DNA of 7,453 nucleotides from Candidatus Bathyarchaeota archaeon (GCA_005883085.1 VBAY01000135.1:1-7453), one strand, 5' to 3'. Shown: positions 1 to 6,774, counted from the stretch's first letter. Notes: a model not told the origin generated them from the letters alone. Made by a program: numbers and translations.

Positions 1-1
1 T

Positions 2-514
2 ATCTACTGGATGATCATACGACAGTTATTGCTGGCGGTGTTGGATCGTAGGGTGGCGAAGGAGGTTGGTATCGATGGGCCCATGCATGTCGTGGGTAAC
101 AGGGTTATTGCGAAGAGCCTGGAGCAGATGGGAGATCTAGCATCGCACATTGCTCAGGAGGCGTTGCGGCTGAAGGGGGACGCGAAGAGTGTTGACCCGA
201 AGCTTACGAAAGGTATTCTCGATTATAGCGATAAGGTGCGGTTGTTGATCGAGGACTCGTTCAATGCGTTGATGAAGGGCGATCTGAAAAAGTCGAACGA
301 TTGTATTGAGAGGGTTGCGAGCTGCGAGGCGCTGGAGAGGTCGCTGACGGCTGACATCATGCGTAGTGTCAAGCTGGTCAACCTGGCTGTGGGGTTGCGG
401 TCGATTGTCTGGGATGTTGGACAGATGGCCAAGTATTCTGAGGCGATCGCGGAGGTCGCGATCAACAGGCACTTGGAAGCGCCGAGCGCGTTCTGCGCAT
501 GGGAAAAAGCATAG
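2..514 (+). CDS. PhoU-like phosphate signalling regulator, 3' part (5' end outside window)
   Basis: The frame is open to the left edge (Ile-Tyr-Trp before the first ATG at 11), so the gene is cut by the window and the ATG at 11 is probably internal. The visible ~170 residues are almost all helical and carry two copies of the PhoU-type helical signature. Counting from the ATG at 11, these are LEQMGDLASHIAQEA at about residues 37-51, and near residues 128-152 a copy containing VGQMAKYSEAIAEVAINR. In the family, paired three-helix bundles bind metal clusters and couple phosphate transport to signalling; many archaeal members carry an N-terminal AbrB-like DNA-binding domain, which would lie outside the window. 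The second copy lacks the usual acidic residue at the GD position (AK here). Codon choice is rich in GTT, TTG and GCG, unlike the C-ending codons of the sugar cassette downstream. Family assignment is fairly sure; exact role is inferred. Confidence 0.75.
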   Translation: MYWMIIRQLLLAVLDRRVAKEVGIDGPMHVVGNRVIAKSLEQMGDLASHIAQEALRLKGDAKSVDPKLTKGILDYSDKVRLLIEDSFNALMKGDLKKSNDCIERVASCEALERSLTADIMRSVKLVNLAVGLRSIVWDVGQMAKYSEAIAEVAINRHLEAPSAFCAWEKA

Positions 515-533
515 CCCTAACGAACTTTCGTTA

Positions 534-601
534 CCTTCGTAGGGGTCCGAGAGGACCACGTTTGCGACGCGAAGGTCGGTCGCTAAGACCCCCTATTTTT
601 T
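534..601 (+). terminator. Structured terminator-like element after the PhoU-like gene
   Basis: It lies 20 nt after the stop codon at 514. The strands TAGG (540-543) and CCTA (592-595) can close a junction. Inside it are a perfect 5-bp hairpin with a GAGA tetraloop (GGTCC 544-548 with GGACC 553-557) and a second stem (GCGAC 564-568 with GTCGC 579-583). A run of six T (596-601) follows directly. Competing pairings exist: CCTTCG 534-539 with CGAAGG 570-575, and GGGGTC 542-547 with GACCCC 587-592. Archaeal RNA polymerase stops at oligo-T tracts, so the T6 alone would support termination. The unusually rich pairing leaves room for a regulatory or stable RNA 3' end. Confidence 0.5.
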
Positions 602-991
602 AGAAACCATTTCGCGTCCGGCCTTGATTCTGGGCGAGTCTGGCGATTTAGGCGCAGTCCAGGCTTTGATGCGAGGGGAAAAGACGGGAAACCTATAGCG
701 ATCTCCGAACGATTCATGAGGCGAGATAGAGGCGTGAATCCAGATCACGGATCAGGGCTGAAAATGGGCGATTTGACAATCCTTGTCGCTGAATACCATC
801 GGGAATCAGAAGCACAGCATTCTGCCTGCTCAATGGTTTTACTTTCTAGGAAGTCGCGGGGCTGTAGCCGAGATGGTTAGTGGCCTAGATATTCAATATT
901 TGGAAAAAATAGGAACAAACGGTTTGTCGGGGTAGCTATGCTGAAATAGAGGTTTCACAGAAAAATCCAGACAGTCACTGATCAGACAACC
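602..991. other. 390-nt intergenic stretch with no credible gene
   Basis: No frame gives a protein with recognisable features. The +2 frame stays open from 587 to 880, but its only ATG (716) would give 54 residues rich in Arg, Ser and Gly with no domain and no ribosome binding site. An AT-rich patch at 886-915 and an inverted repeat at 915-927 are the only regulatory-looking elements and may belong to the promoter of the small membrane gene at 992. A tRNA-like 5' half at 858-900 lacks a T-arm and a matching acceptor strand. Confidence 0.6.
899..927 (+). promoter_or_regulatory. Possible promoter with palindromic operator before the polysaccharide cassette
   Basis: An A-rich TATA-like segment (about 903-911, GAAAAAATA) precedes a perfect inverted repeat, ACAAAC-G-GTTTGT, at 915-927. 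If the A-rich segment is the TATA element, transcription would start near 932-936 and the palindrome would sit between TATA and start site, the usual place for an archaeal repressor. This would leave a leader of about 55-60 nt before the ATG at 992. The TATA match is weak and the palindrome is short, so this is a suggestion from position only. Confidence 0.2.
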
Positions 992-1327
992 ATGTCAGGC
1001 GTGAAACCATCATTCAAGACCGCGCTCATCACCATCGAGCTAGTCGCGATCTTATTCATGTCAGGCTGGCTCTTCACCATGTACAACACAAGCATAACGG
1101 CTCGCCAAGCCGTCGACCAACTGATTCATCGAGCGTATTTGGACCAGGCGGCTCTTCAGCTATCCATATTCAGTCGTTCCCTGAACTTCCTCATTCTACC
1201 GCTCCGATTCCTCACCCTCTCACTCCTCTCCCTGGTTACTACAATACTGGTTCTGCTTCTCCTCTTCATGTTCACAACATTTCTCATCAGCACTGTAACC
1301 GGCCGTGGCCGGCCTGGGAGAAAATAG
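992..1327 (+). CDS. Small two-helix membrane protein, function unknown
   Basis: The 111-residue product has a short N-terminus with two Lys, a transmembrane helix at about 10-31, a polar loop at about 32-63, and a long Leu/Thr/Phe-rich hydrophobic stretch at 64-102 that holds at least one more helix. It ends in a basic tail, GRGRPGRK. By the positive-inside rule both ends are cytoplasmic and the loop faces outside. I recognise no family. It lies 76 nt upstream of the UDP-sugar dehydrogenase gene on the same strand, so it may be the first gene of the polysaccharide cassette and could be a small partner of the membrane synthase. No Shine-Dalgarno site precedes the ATG, which would fit a leaderless start or a weakly translated gene. 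That it is a real gene is likely but not certain, because a composition-driven hydrophobic frame can arise by chance. Confidence 0.6.
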   Translation: MSGVKPSFKTALITIELVAILFMSGWLFTMYNTSITARQAVDQLIHRAYLDQAALQLSIFSRSLNFLILPLRFLTLSLLSLVTTILVLLLLFMFTTFLISTVTGRGRPGRK

Positions 1328-1350
1328 GGGATCGAGAAAAGCTATCCCCA

Positions 1351-1360
1351 GATAATAATA
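1351..1360 (+). promoter_or_regulatory. Possible TATA element for the dehydrogenase-synthase pair
   Basis: The AT-only run ATAATAATA lies in the 76-nt gap between the small membrane gene and the dehydrogenase gene. Archaeal start sites lie about 25 nt downstream of TATA, which would give a start near 1380 and a short leader before the ATG at 1404. The two downstream genes could then be expressed apart from the first. No clear BRE is visible. Confidence 0.2.
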
Positions 1361-1403
1361 GAACGAGTGTTCAGTTCCCGTTACTGCAAAGAAATATCCT
1401 TTT

Positions 1404-2333
1404 ATGGCTGTAGATAGGGCTCGCAAGCTCGAGGAGTGTACTAGCCTGCGCATAGCCGTCATCGCAGCGGGGGTAGTCGGAAAAGCCACGGGCGTTGGTC
1501 TTGCCACAAAAGGGCATGATGTAGTCTTCTACGATCTCGACGAAACAAAGATGGCTCAGCTGCACCTTGAAGGATACCAGACGGCCTCCTCGATTCCTGA
1601 AGCGGTTGAAAAAAGCAGCATCACAATGATCTGCGTGCCCACCCCGACACTCGACGGCTCCATCGACCTACGCCCTCTCCTGTCCGTATGTGCTGAGGTG
1701 GGGGATTCGCTTCGCAAAAGGAACAGTTACCATCTGGTCACAGTGAGGAGCACTATCCCGCCAGGAACAACAAGGGGGCACGTTATTCCCCAGATCGAAC
1801 TGTCGGCAGAGACACGAATAGGCACCAAGATTGGGGTCTGCCACAACCCTGAGTTTCTACGGGAAAAGTTCGCCCTCGATGACTTCCTCCACCCCGGAGC
1901 GGTCGTCATCGGAGAGACGGGCAAAGCGGCGGGAGATCAGCTGGAATCCCTATACTCCTCGTTCGGGTCTCCAATCACTCGATGCAGCGTCGAGACATCT
2001 GAGATGGTCAAGTACACTTCGAATCTCTTCAACGCGGCAAAGATCAGCTTCTTCAATGAGATAGACCGGGCATGTAAGACCGTGGGAGTCAAATCAGAGG
2101 AAGTGAGCCGACTCATGCCACGACTGGCTCTCGGCCTGCGCGATGACTTGAGAGAATGGGGAATCTACGGAGGTCGCCCATTTGAAGGAATGTGTCTCCC
2201 GAAAGACCTAGACGCCTTCATCTCGTTCATGGAGGCAAGGGGAGTCAATTTACCAATGCTTTCCGCGGTCAAACAAGTCAACGAGAGAATCGCGAAAGAA
2301 CAGAAGGCTCCCATGATCCTCATCAATGCCTGA
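1404..2333 (+). CDS. UDP-sugar 6-dehydrogenase (UDP-glucose/UDP-N-acetylhexosamine type), lacking the C-terminal domain
   Basis: It belongs to the NAD-dependent nucleotide-sugar dehydrogenases, which oxidise C6 of UDP-glucose or a related sugar twice to give the UDP-uronic acid. The Rossmann motif is AAGVVG at 21-26 (first Gly of GxGxxG replaced by Ala), with an acidic residue, D44, after the second strand. Catalytic positions known from the S. pyogenes enzyme can be matched: T117 in VRSTIPPGTT, E150 and E154 in NPEFLRE, K203 and N207 in the dimerisation helix, and the nucleophile C264 with D268 in CLPKD. CVPTP at 77-81 is also typical. Members are usually about 400-440 residues; this one ends at 309, after the central helix, so the whole C-terminal UDP-binding domain is missing. 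The stop overlaps the next start by 8 nt (2326-2333), so no room exists for a displaced domain. There is no SD before ATG 1404; a GAGGAG at 1431-1436 lies inside the reading frame. Substrate is not determined. Confidence 0.85.
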   Translation: MAVDRARKLEECTSLRIAVIAAGVVGKATGVGLATKGHDVVFYDLDETKMAQLHLEGYQTASSIPEAVEKSSITMICVPTPTLDGSIDLRPLLSVCAEVGDSLRKRNSYHLVTVRSTIPPGTTRGHVIPQIELSAETRIGTKIGVCHNPEFLREKFALDDFLHPGAVVIGETGKAAGDQLESLYSSFGSPITRCSVETSEMVKYTSNLFNAAKISFFNEIDRACKTVGVKSEEVSRLMPRLALGLRDDLREWGIYGGRPFEGMCLPKDLDAFISFMEARGVNLPMLSAVKQVNERIAKEQKAPMILINA

Positions 2334-3543
2334 CATTCTGCCGTTCATACCGCTCGGGATCATAGGGATAATCACCTGGAGCCTCTGGGGAATTCGGAGG
2401 CTCTACGGCGCAAACTACAGGCCATTTCAAGGAAGCTACAGAGCAACAACTTCCGTAGTTGTACCAGTCTACATGGAAGAGCCGCCCGTGCTGGTCCGAG
2501 CAATCAAATCCTACCTCGCGAACAAAGTAGGCGAAATCATCCTCGTCGTCGACGGCCAAGATACTGCGAACATCGAAAACATTCAGCAGAATTTTCCCAC
2601 TGCAGATCATCCGAATATCAAGATGATAATCACTGACGAGCCTGGGAAACGACCTGCTCTGGCCTGGGGGATACGTGAGGCTACCGGAGAGATCGTTGTA
2701 CTCTCAGACAGCGACACTGCCTGGGCCGAGAACTTGCTCGAGGAGATCTTGAAACCCTTCAACGATCCCGAGGTTGGCGGTGTAGGGGCCAAGCAGAATG
2801 TTGAGGACTTTCAAAGGTCGATAATTTGGAGGATCGAAAACTGGCTTCTCGACCTGAGATACATAGACTTCGTCCCTGGAATGTCTGTCGACGGGGTCGT
2901 AAACTGTCTCTCTGGTAGGACTGCGGCCTATCGTCGATCGCTACTGCTTCCTCTTCTTCCAGAGCTTACAGGAGAGACCTTTCTCGGCAAGCTTTGCATA
3001 GGGGGAGATGATCTACGTCTAACGCACCTCCTGCTCTCGCGGGGTTACAAAACGGTCTATCAGAGCACCGCCCAGGCTCGGACGGTCTACTCTGGAAGAC
3101 TCGGTAACTTCGTCCGAAGGAAAGTTCGTTGGAGTAGGAACAGCTACAGGGGCAACCTTCGAGCATTCTGGCAAGGCTGGATCTGGCGAAGGAGTTGGAT
3201 ACTTCCCGTCAGCATGTTCCACGCCACGATAACGCCTTACACTCTAGCCATCGGTGCCCTGGCAACAGTATATTTTGCGCTAACCCGTCCTGGAGCAGAA
3301 ACGACTATCTTCGGTATTGCATTCAACTTTCCCCTCTTGTGGCTTGTGGTCTCCATTGGTGGCCGCTCTTTCAAAGGTCTCAGCCACTTGCGACGAGTCC
3401 CCGGAGATGTATCTCTTGCAATAGTCATGACTTTTCTAATGCTGTTCGTAATGGTGCCGGTGAAGATCTTCTCCTTGGCAACAATGAACAGGCAAGGCTG
3501 GGTAGGAACCAGAAATTCTCCCACGCAGATTAATGAGCCTTAA
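2326..3543 (+). CDS. Processive family 2 membrane glycosyltransferase, hyaluronan synthase/NodC-like
   Basis: At 405 residues it is close to the ~420 of streptococcal HasA. One N-terminal helix (about 3-23) is followed by a cytosolic GT-A domain and three C-terminal membrane segments (about 290-318, 326-345, 362-383). Motifs in order: VVVPVYME 44-51, VVDG with D76, the metal-binding DSD 128-130, the acceptor-side SGRTAAYRR 196-204, the GDD 227-229 that supplies the catalytic base, and RKVRW 265-269 in place of QxxRW. Near the end, WVGTR 392-396 resembles the WGTR motif of hyaluronan synthases. Such enzymes extend a beta-linked polysaccharide and push it through their own membrane channel. The gene is translationally coupled (8-nt overlap) to the UDP-sugar dehydrogenase, which suggests a uronic-acid-containing product. 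Chitin, NodC-like or cellulose-like products cannot be excluded. The Gln to Arg change in QxxRW is visible; its effect is unknown. Confidence 0.85.
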   Translation: MPDILPFIPLGIIGIITWSLWGIRRLYGANYRPFQGSYRATTSVVVPVYMEEPPVLVRAIKSYLANKVGEIILVVDGQDTANIENIQQNFPTADHPNIKMIITDEPGKRPALAWGIREATGEIVVLSDSDTAWAENLLEEILKPFNDPEVGGVGAKQNVEDFQRSIIWRIENWLLDLRYIDFVPGMSVDGVVNCLSGRTAAYRRSLLLPLLPELTGETFLGKLCIGGDDLRLTHLLLSRGYKTVYQSTAQARTVYSGRLGNFVRRKVRWSRNSYRGNLRAFWQGWIWRRSWILPVSMFHATITPYTLAIGALATVYFALTRPGAETTIFGIAFNFPLLWLVVSIGGRSFKGLSHLRRVPGDVSLAIVMTFLMLFVMVPVKIFSLATMNRQGWVGTRNSPTQINEP

Positions 3544-3550
3544 CAGAATC

Positions 3551-3619
3551 TCGCGTTGGCGCACCTAGCGCGCGAAACACCGAGGTCATGCCACAAGTCA
3601 GTCTATCTGTAAAGATAGA
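3551..3619. terminator. Inverted repeats between convergent genes, likely two-way terminator region
   Basis: The 83-nt gap between the glycosyltransferase and the convergent propeller gene holds two hairpins. One is GC-rich: TCGC 3551-3554 pairs with GCGA 3572-3575, and GCGC 3559-3562 pairs with GCGC 3568-3571. The second is a perfect 6-bp stem, TCTATC 3602-3607 with GATAGA 3614-3619, around a TGTAAA loop. Long T-runs are absent on either strand, so termination by the archaeal oligo-T route would be weak; the call rests on position and symmetry. Confidence 0.35.
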
Positions 3620-3626
3620 GAACGTT

Positions 3627-5027
3627 TCAAAATGTGAAGGAAGTGTACTTGATTGTGTACGGCTTCGGTGAGTTTCCTTCAATCCAGACCATCTGGACAG
3701 TTGAAGGCTTCATCGAACCCACGGGAAAGCTAACGAAACGGTTCGTCGCGAAATTTGTCACCTGTCTAGCAGACCATGCAGTTCCATTGAGTTTCGCCAC
3801 CCAGATCTGCGACCCATCAAAAGAGCTAGGTGGATCGCCCTGCCAATCAACCGGTCCACCGGTATTCCAGCCTACGAAGACGTTCCCTTGATTGTCAACC
3901 TGAACTGTCGGGTTCAACTGGTTCTCCTGGTCTGCGTGTACCACCGTTGGCGAGGACCACGTGCCTCCGTACAAGAATGAGAATAATGTCTGGTTTTGCG
4001 ACCCTAGCATGTTCATCTCCTTCCATACAAGGTAAACACGTCCACGAGAATCAGCCGCCATACTGGGGAACCGCTGATCGGATCCATAACTCGTTGGGAG
4101 CGGAGCTGTCTCCGAGGACCAAGTTGCACCATCATCAGCGGATGTTACGTAGCGGGTGAGACTTCTTCCTCCCAGCCCGGGGTCATTCCTATACCAGGTC
4201 ACGTGGAGTACTCCGTTTGAATCCTGCACGATCCCCGGTCGGGAGTGCGATTCCGCATTCGGTTGAGCCAGTTTGTAGTATGTACCGTTGAGACCTCCGG
4301 GGGAGGACGCCCACGTGTTTCCCATGTCTGTGGACACTGTGAACATTGGGGTATCGCAGTTTGTAGATCTGCAATTCCCTATTGCGAGGTTGGTTGGATC
4401 TGTTCCTTCCCAGACCACGTAGACTAGATTCGGGTCGAACCGGTCGACGATAATGTCAGGGTGTTCTTGCCAGTGGCTAGGGTCTGCCGCCTGCTGAAAT
4501 CCGTCAATGTGGAGCGGTATTATCCTGGGGGCCGTCCACGCATCCTCAAACCATCGGGAATACCATATCTGACGGTCTACTCCGCTTGTCGATCCTCCTG
4601 GCTCGCTGTACCAGACAACTTGGAGTACGTCGTTACTGCCAACGGCGAGTGCCGGAACGCGTTGAATCTCGGGCCCGGGGGAGATCGGTCGGCCTCCTAG
4701 GTGCGACCATGTCACACCGTGGTCCTTTGAGAAGTCTACGTATGCCTTGTATCCCTGTCCGCCTCTTTCCTGCGATCTATATGCGACGTAGAGCGTTCCG
4801 TTGTTGCTTTCAGCAAGCTTCCATGTCTCTCCCCAAGCCAGGCCTTGCCAGTCGTTAGTGGTCGCGATCTTGTATCCGATGTCCTTACCCTGAGCGGTCT
4901 GTGCTGGGGGGGCTTGTGTAGCTACTTGGACGACGATGACGAGGAGGAGGATGACAACGATGGTTGAAGTTGCTAGGGTGAGGTCTTTCCATCTCGACCC
5001 TTTTCGTTTTGGGGCTTCGGAGGTCAA
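3627..5027 (-). CDS. Membrane-anchored sialidase-like (BNR/Asp-box) beta-propeller protein
   Basis: The 466-residue product has a basic cytoplasmic N-terminus, one transmembrane helix at about 18-37, and a long exported domain. Three classical Asp boxes (SxDxGxTW) lie at 100-107, 232-239 and 296-303. A hydrophobic strand ending in an aromatic recurs seven times (Y83, W139, W206, W278, W335, W387, W448), about 52-72 residues apart, so a six- or seven-bladed propeller is expected. C219 and C224 could form a disulfide outside the cell. RVP and RFP triplets (about 123-125, 319-321) recall the sialidase RIP motif, but they recur as part of the repeat and I cannot find a full arginine triad, so enzyme activity is unproven. 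The start is TTG at 5027 with GGAGG five nt upstream. It lies 25 nt after the stop of its paralogue and is probably co-transcribed with it. Confidence 0.75.
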   Translation of the reverse strand: MTSEAPKRKGSRWKDLTLATSTIVVILLLVIVVQVATQAPPAQTAQGKDIGYKIATTNDWQGLAWGETWKLAESNNGTLYVAYRSQERGGQGYKAYVDFSKDHGVTWSHLGGRPISPGPEIQRVPALAVGSNDVLQVVWYSEPGGSTSGVDRQIWYSRWFEDAWTAPRIIPLHIDGFQQAADPSHWQEHPDIIVDRFDPNLVYVVWEGTDPTNLAIGNCRSTNCDTPMFTVSTDMGNTWASSPGGLNGTYYKLAQPNAESHSRPGIVQDSNGVLHVTWYRNDPGLGGRSLTRYVTSADDGATWSSETAPLPTSYGSDQRFPSMAADSRGRVYLVWKEMNMLGSQNQTLFSFLYGGTWSSPTVVHADQENQLNPTVQVDNQGNVFVGWNTGGPVDWQGDPPSSFDGSQIWVAKLNGTAWSARQVTNFATNRFVSFPVGSMKPSTVQMVWIEGNSPKPYTIKYTSFTF

Positions 5028-5032
5028 CTTGG

Positions 5033-5037
5033 CCTCC
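5033..5037 (-). promoter_or_regulatory. Shine-Dalgarno site deciding a TTG start
   Basis: On the minus strand GGAGG sits five nt before the TTG at 5027. The frame upstream of this TTG is open for only 12 codons back to a TGA and contains no ATG or GTG. The site therefore supports TTG as the true start, inside the short gap after the upstream paralogue. Confidence 0.6.
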
Positions 5038-5052
5038 AGCTCGTTAGAGAAG

Positions 5053-6774
5053 CTAGGACACTGTCAGAGAGGTTTGGCCGTAGCAAATCGTGTAGGGTGC
5101 TCCTTGTCCGCTCAGCCAGGCTATACGGACAATTCCGCTTGATGAATCTTCCGACATTACAGGCCACTTGTTGTTCGTTGAGAAGCTGCTGCCCAGCTGT
5201 GTTTTGGATTGGGCGACTCCACTTATCATGATGTAGACGGATACGTTTGTGGCGGTAAGTGAGTCGCTGCCTGTCCATTCCTGCCAGGCGACGAGAACCG
5301 TTCCGGCGGGGCCGATTGAGATTATCGGGTCGGACTGGTTAAGTCCTGTTATGGCATTGACGTTGGTCCACGCGGTCCACTGGGGCGTGGATAGGTTCAG
5401 GTTTAGGCTGGAATATTTCACGAGAGAGTTTGGGTTGCTGTTGTCGGGACCGTCCCAGACGAGCCTCAGCGTGTTGGACTTGTCGATAGCGAGGCTTAGG
5501 TGTTTCTGGTCAAAACCTTCGATGCCTGCAACAATCTGTGCTTGACCCCAAGTCCTCGAGCCGACGTCCCATCTGGAGTATTTGATGCGTGTTCCGGTTT
5601 GGCCTGAAACTCCGCCATACCATGCTGCGTAGAGATATCCGCTTTGATCAGCAACAGCGTCGGGCCGGCTTTGTCCTGACGAATCGAAAGGAATTATGTT
5701 CTCCCAGCTCGTCCAGTTGTTCCCGCCGTCTGTCGACATGGAGTGTTTTATCTGCTGGACCCCTACGCTGCCAGAGTCAGCGCCTTCCCAAAGAACGTGC
5801 AGAACGTTATTCTTTCCGACAACAATCACTGGATGCTCTTGCCAGTACGTGCTACCAGAGTATCCCGTTACGGGGGAGATGTTGACCCAGGGCGACCACG
5901 CAGCGCCGTCCCACCTAGCGTATTTGATCTGTCTCTCGTTCGCGCCTGTATAGACTTGGTCGCGCCCGTACCACACGACATGAATCTGGTCTCTTGAGTC
6001 GACTGCGATTGACGGTACTCTCTGGTCCGTTCCTGTTCCTCCGCCTTGAGGGGTGCCTGACGCTACTGGTGGGGCGTTGACGATAGCAACTGGTCCTCCA
6101 CCGAGGTCGGCCCAGGTCTTGCCATTGTCGGTGGATACCGCGACGCAGATCTCCTCTTGACTGAAGCCTGGCGACGCTTTCCTGTAAGCAACGTAAATAT
6201 TGCCGATGGTGTCGATGATTATCTTTCTCTGTCCGCCGTACCCCAGACCTTTCGAGTCTGAAATTTGATCGACAGGGAATAGGCTGGTGGATAAACTGGC
6301 TAGGTTATTGCTGGTTGCACCGGATTGTCCTCCGCTCGTACCTCCTCCGTTCCCACCGTTTCCTGGGCCGTGTCCCTGGCCGGGGCTAGATGTTGTCGGC
6401 GGGATGAGGAATATTGTCATGCCGCTTACGGCCAGAACTATCATGAATACCGCCAAAAGCGCAGTGAGGGAACGGATGTGAGATTTATGTCGTCTATCTA
6501 GATTCTTCCCTGGCGCGGAGCGCTGATAGTGTGGTTTGATCTGTCTCGGGTTTCGTCTCTTCGAGAATACGCCAATCGCGACGAAGAGTCCGAGGATCCA
6601 TCCGAGGATGAGTAGCCAGAAGAGAGGGATTGTGGAGAGTGCTCCGAGCCAGGTCCATGGAAGAGCGAGGTTCGACACGCTCATCAGAACACCGTTTCCG
6701 ACAGAGGGACTTCGATGGGCAGAGGATGGGCTCAGGAACAACAGCAAACCAAGAATGATCGCGACAATGGACAA
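5053..6774 (-). CDS. Polytopic-anchored sialidase-like beta-propeller protein, paralogue of the adjacent gene
   Basis: The 573-residue product has a hydrophobic start (about 1-17), a second helix region at 43-70, a strongly basic loop at 71-101 (cytoplasmic by the positive-inside rule), and a third helix at 103-125. A Gly/Ser/Thr-rich linker follows at about 128-156, then an exported propeller. Asp boxes lie at 214-221 and 347-354. Seven repeats of the strand ending in an aromatic are visible at Y197, W268, W329, W385, W440, W497 and W553, 55-71 residues apart. The domain matches its neighbour in detail: WQEHP, RVPxxAV followed by a strand ending in VVWY, RQI-Y-RW, and a closing PYTI-Y. A local duplication is therefore likely. 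The start is uncertain: TTG 6774 has no SD, ATG 6684 (residue 31) would drop the first helix, and removing one base of an A4 run would join an upstream ATG at 6829. Role is probably surface glycan or protein binding; sialidase activity is not shown. Confidence 0.75.
   Translation of the reverse strand: MSIVAIILGLLLFLSPSSAHRSPSVGNGVLMSVSNLALPWTWLGALSTIPLFWLLILGWILGLFVAIGVFSKRRNPRQIKPHYQRSAPGKNLDRRHKSHIRSLTALLAVFMIVLAVSGMTIFLIPPTTSSPGQGHGPGNGGNGGGTSGGQSGATSNNLASLSTSLFPVDQISDSKGLGYGGQRKIIIDTIGNIYVAYRKASPGFSQEEICVAVSTDNGKTWADLGGGPVAIVNAPPVASGTPQGGGTGTDQRVPSIAVDSRDQIHVVWYGRDQVYTGANERQIKYARWDGAAWSPWVNISPVTGYSGSTYWQEHPVIVVGKNNVLHVLWEGADSGSVGVQQIKHSMSTDGGNNWTSWENIIPFDSSGQSRPDAVADQSGYLYAAWYGGVSGQTGTRIKYSRWDVGSRTWGQAQIVAGIEGFDQKHLSLAIDKSNTLRLVWDGPDNSNPNSLVKYSSLNLNLSTPQWTAWTNVNAITGLNQSDPIISIGPAGTVLVAWQEWTGSDSLTATNVSVYIMISGVAQSKTQLGSSFSTNNKWPVMSEDSSSGIVRIAWLSGQGAPYTICYGQTSLTVS

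Noticed and set aside
137..559. 140-codon minus-strand frame opposite the PhoU-like gene
   Set aside because: It is a shadow of a better-supported gene with clear PhoU signatures on the plus strand.
716..880. 54-codon frame from ATG 716 within a longer open +2 frame
   Set aside because: Arg/Ser/Gly-rich product with no domain, no ribosome binding site, and no promoter in the right place. It ends inside the tRNA-like stretch.
858..930. tRNA-like start: GGGGCTG, TA, GCCG, a GG-containing loop, TGGC, then a pairable anticodon-like arm
   Set aside because: No T-arm with TTCRA-type loop and no 3' acceptor strand complementary to GGGGCTG follows. The base before the second D-stem strand is not the expected A.
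3627..6774. Active sialidase annotation for the two propeller proteins
   Set aside because: Asp boxes are structural and occur in many non-sialidase propellers. A complete arginine triad and Tyr/Glu pair could not be identified, and the RVP triplets are part of the internal repeat.
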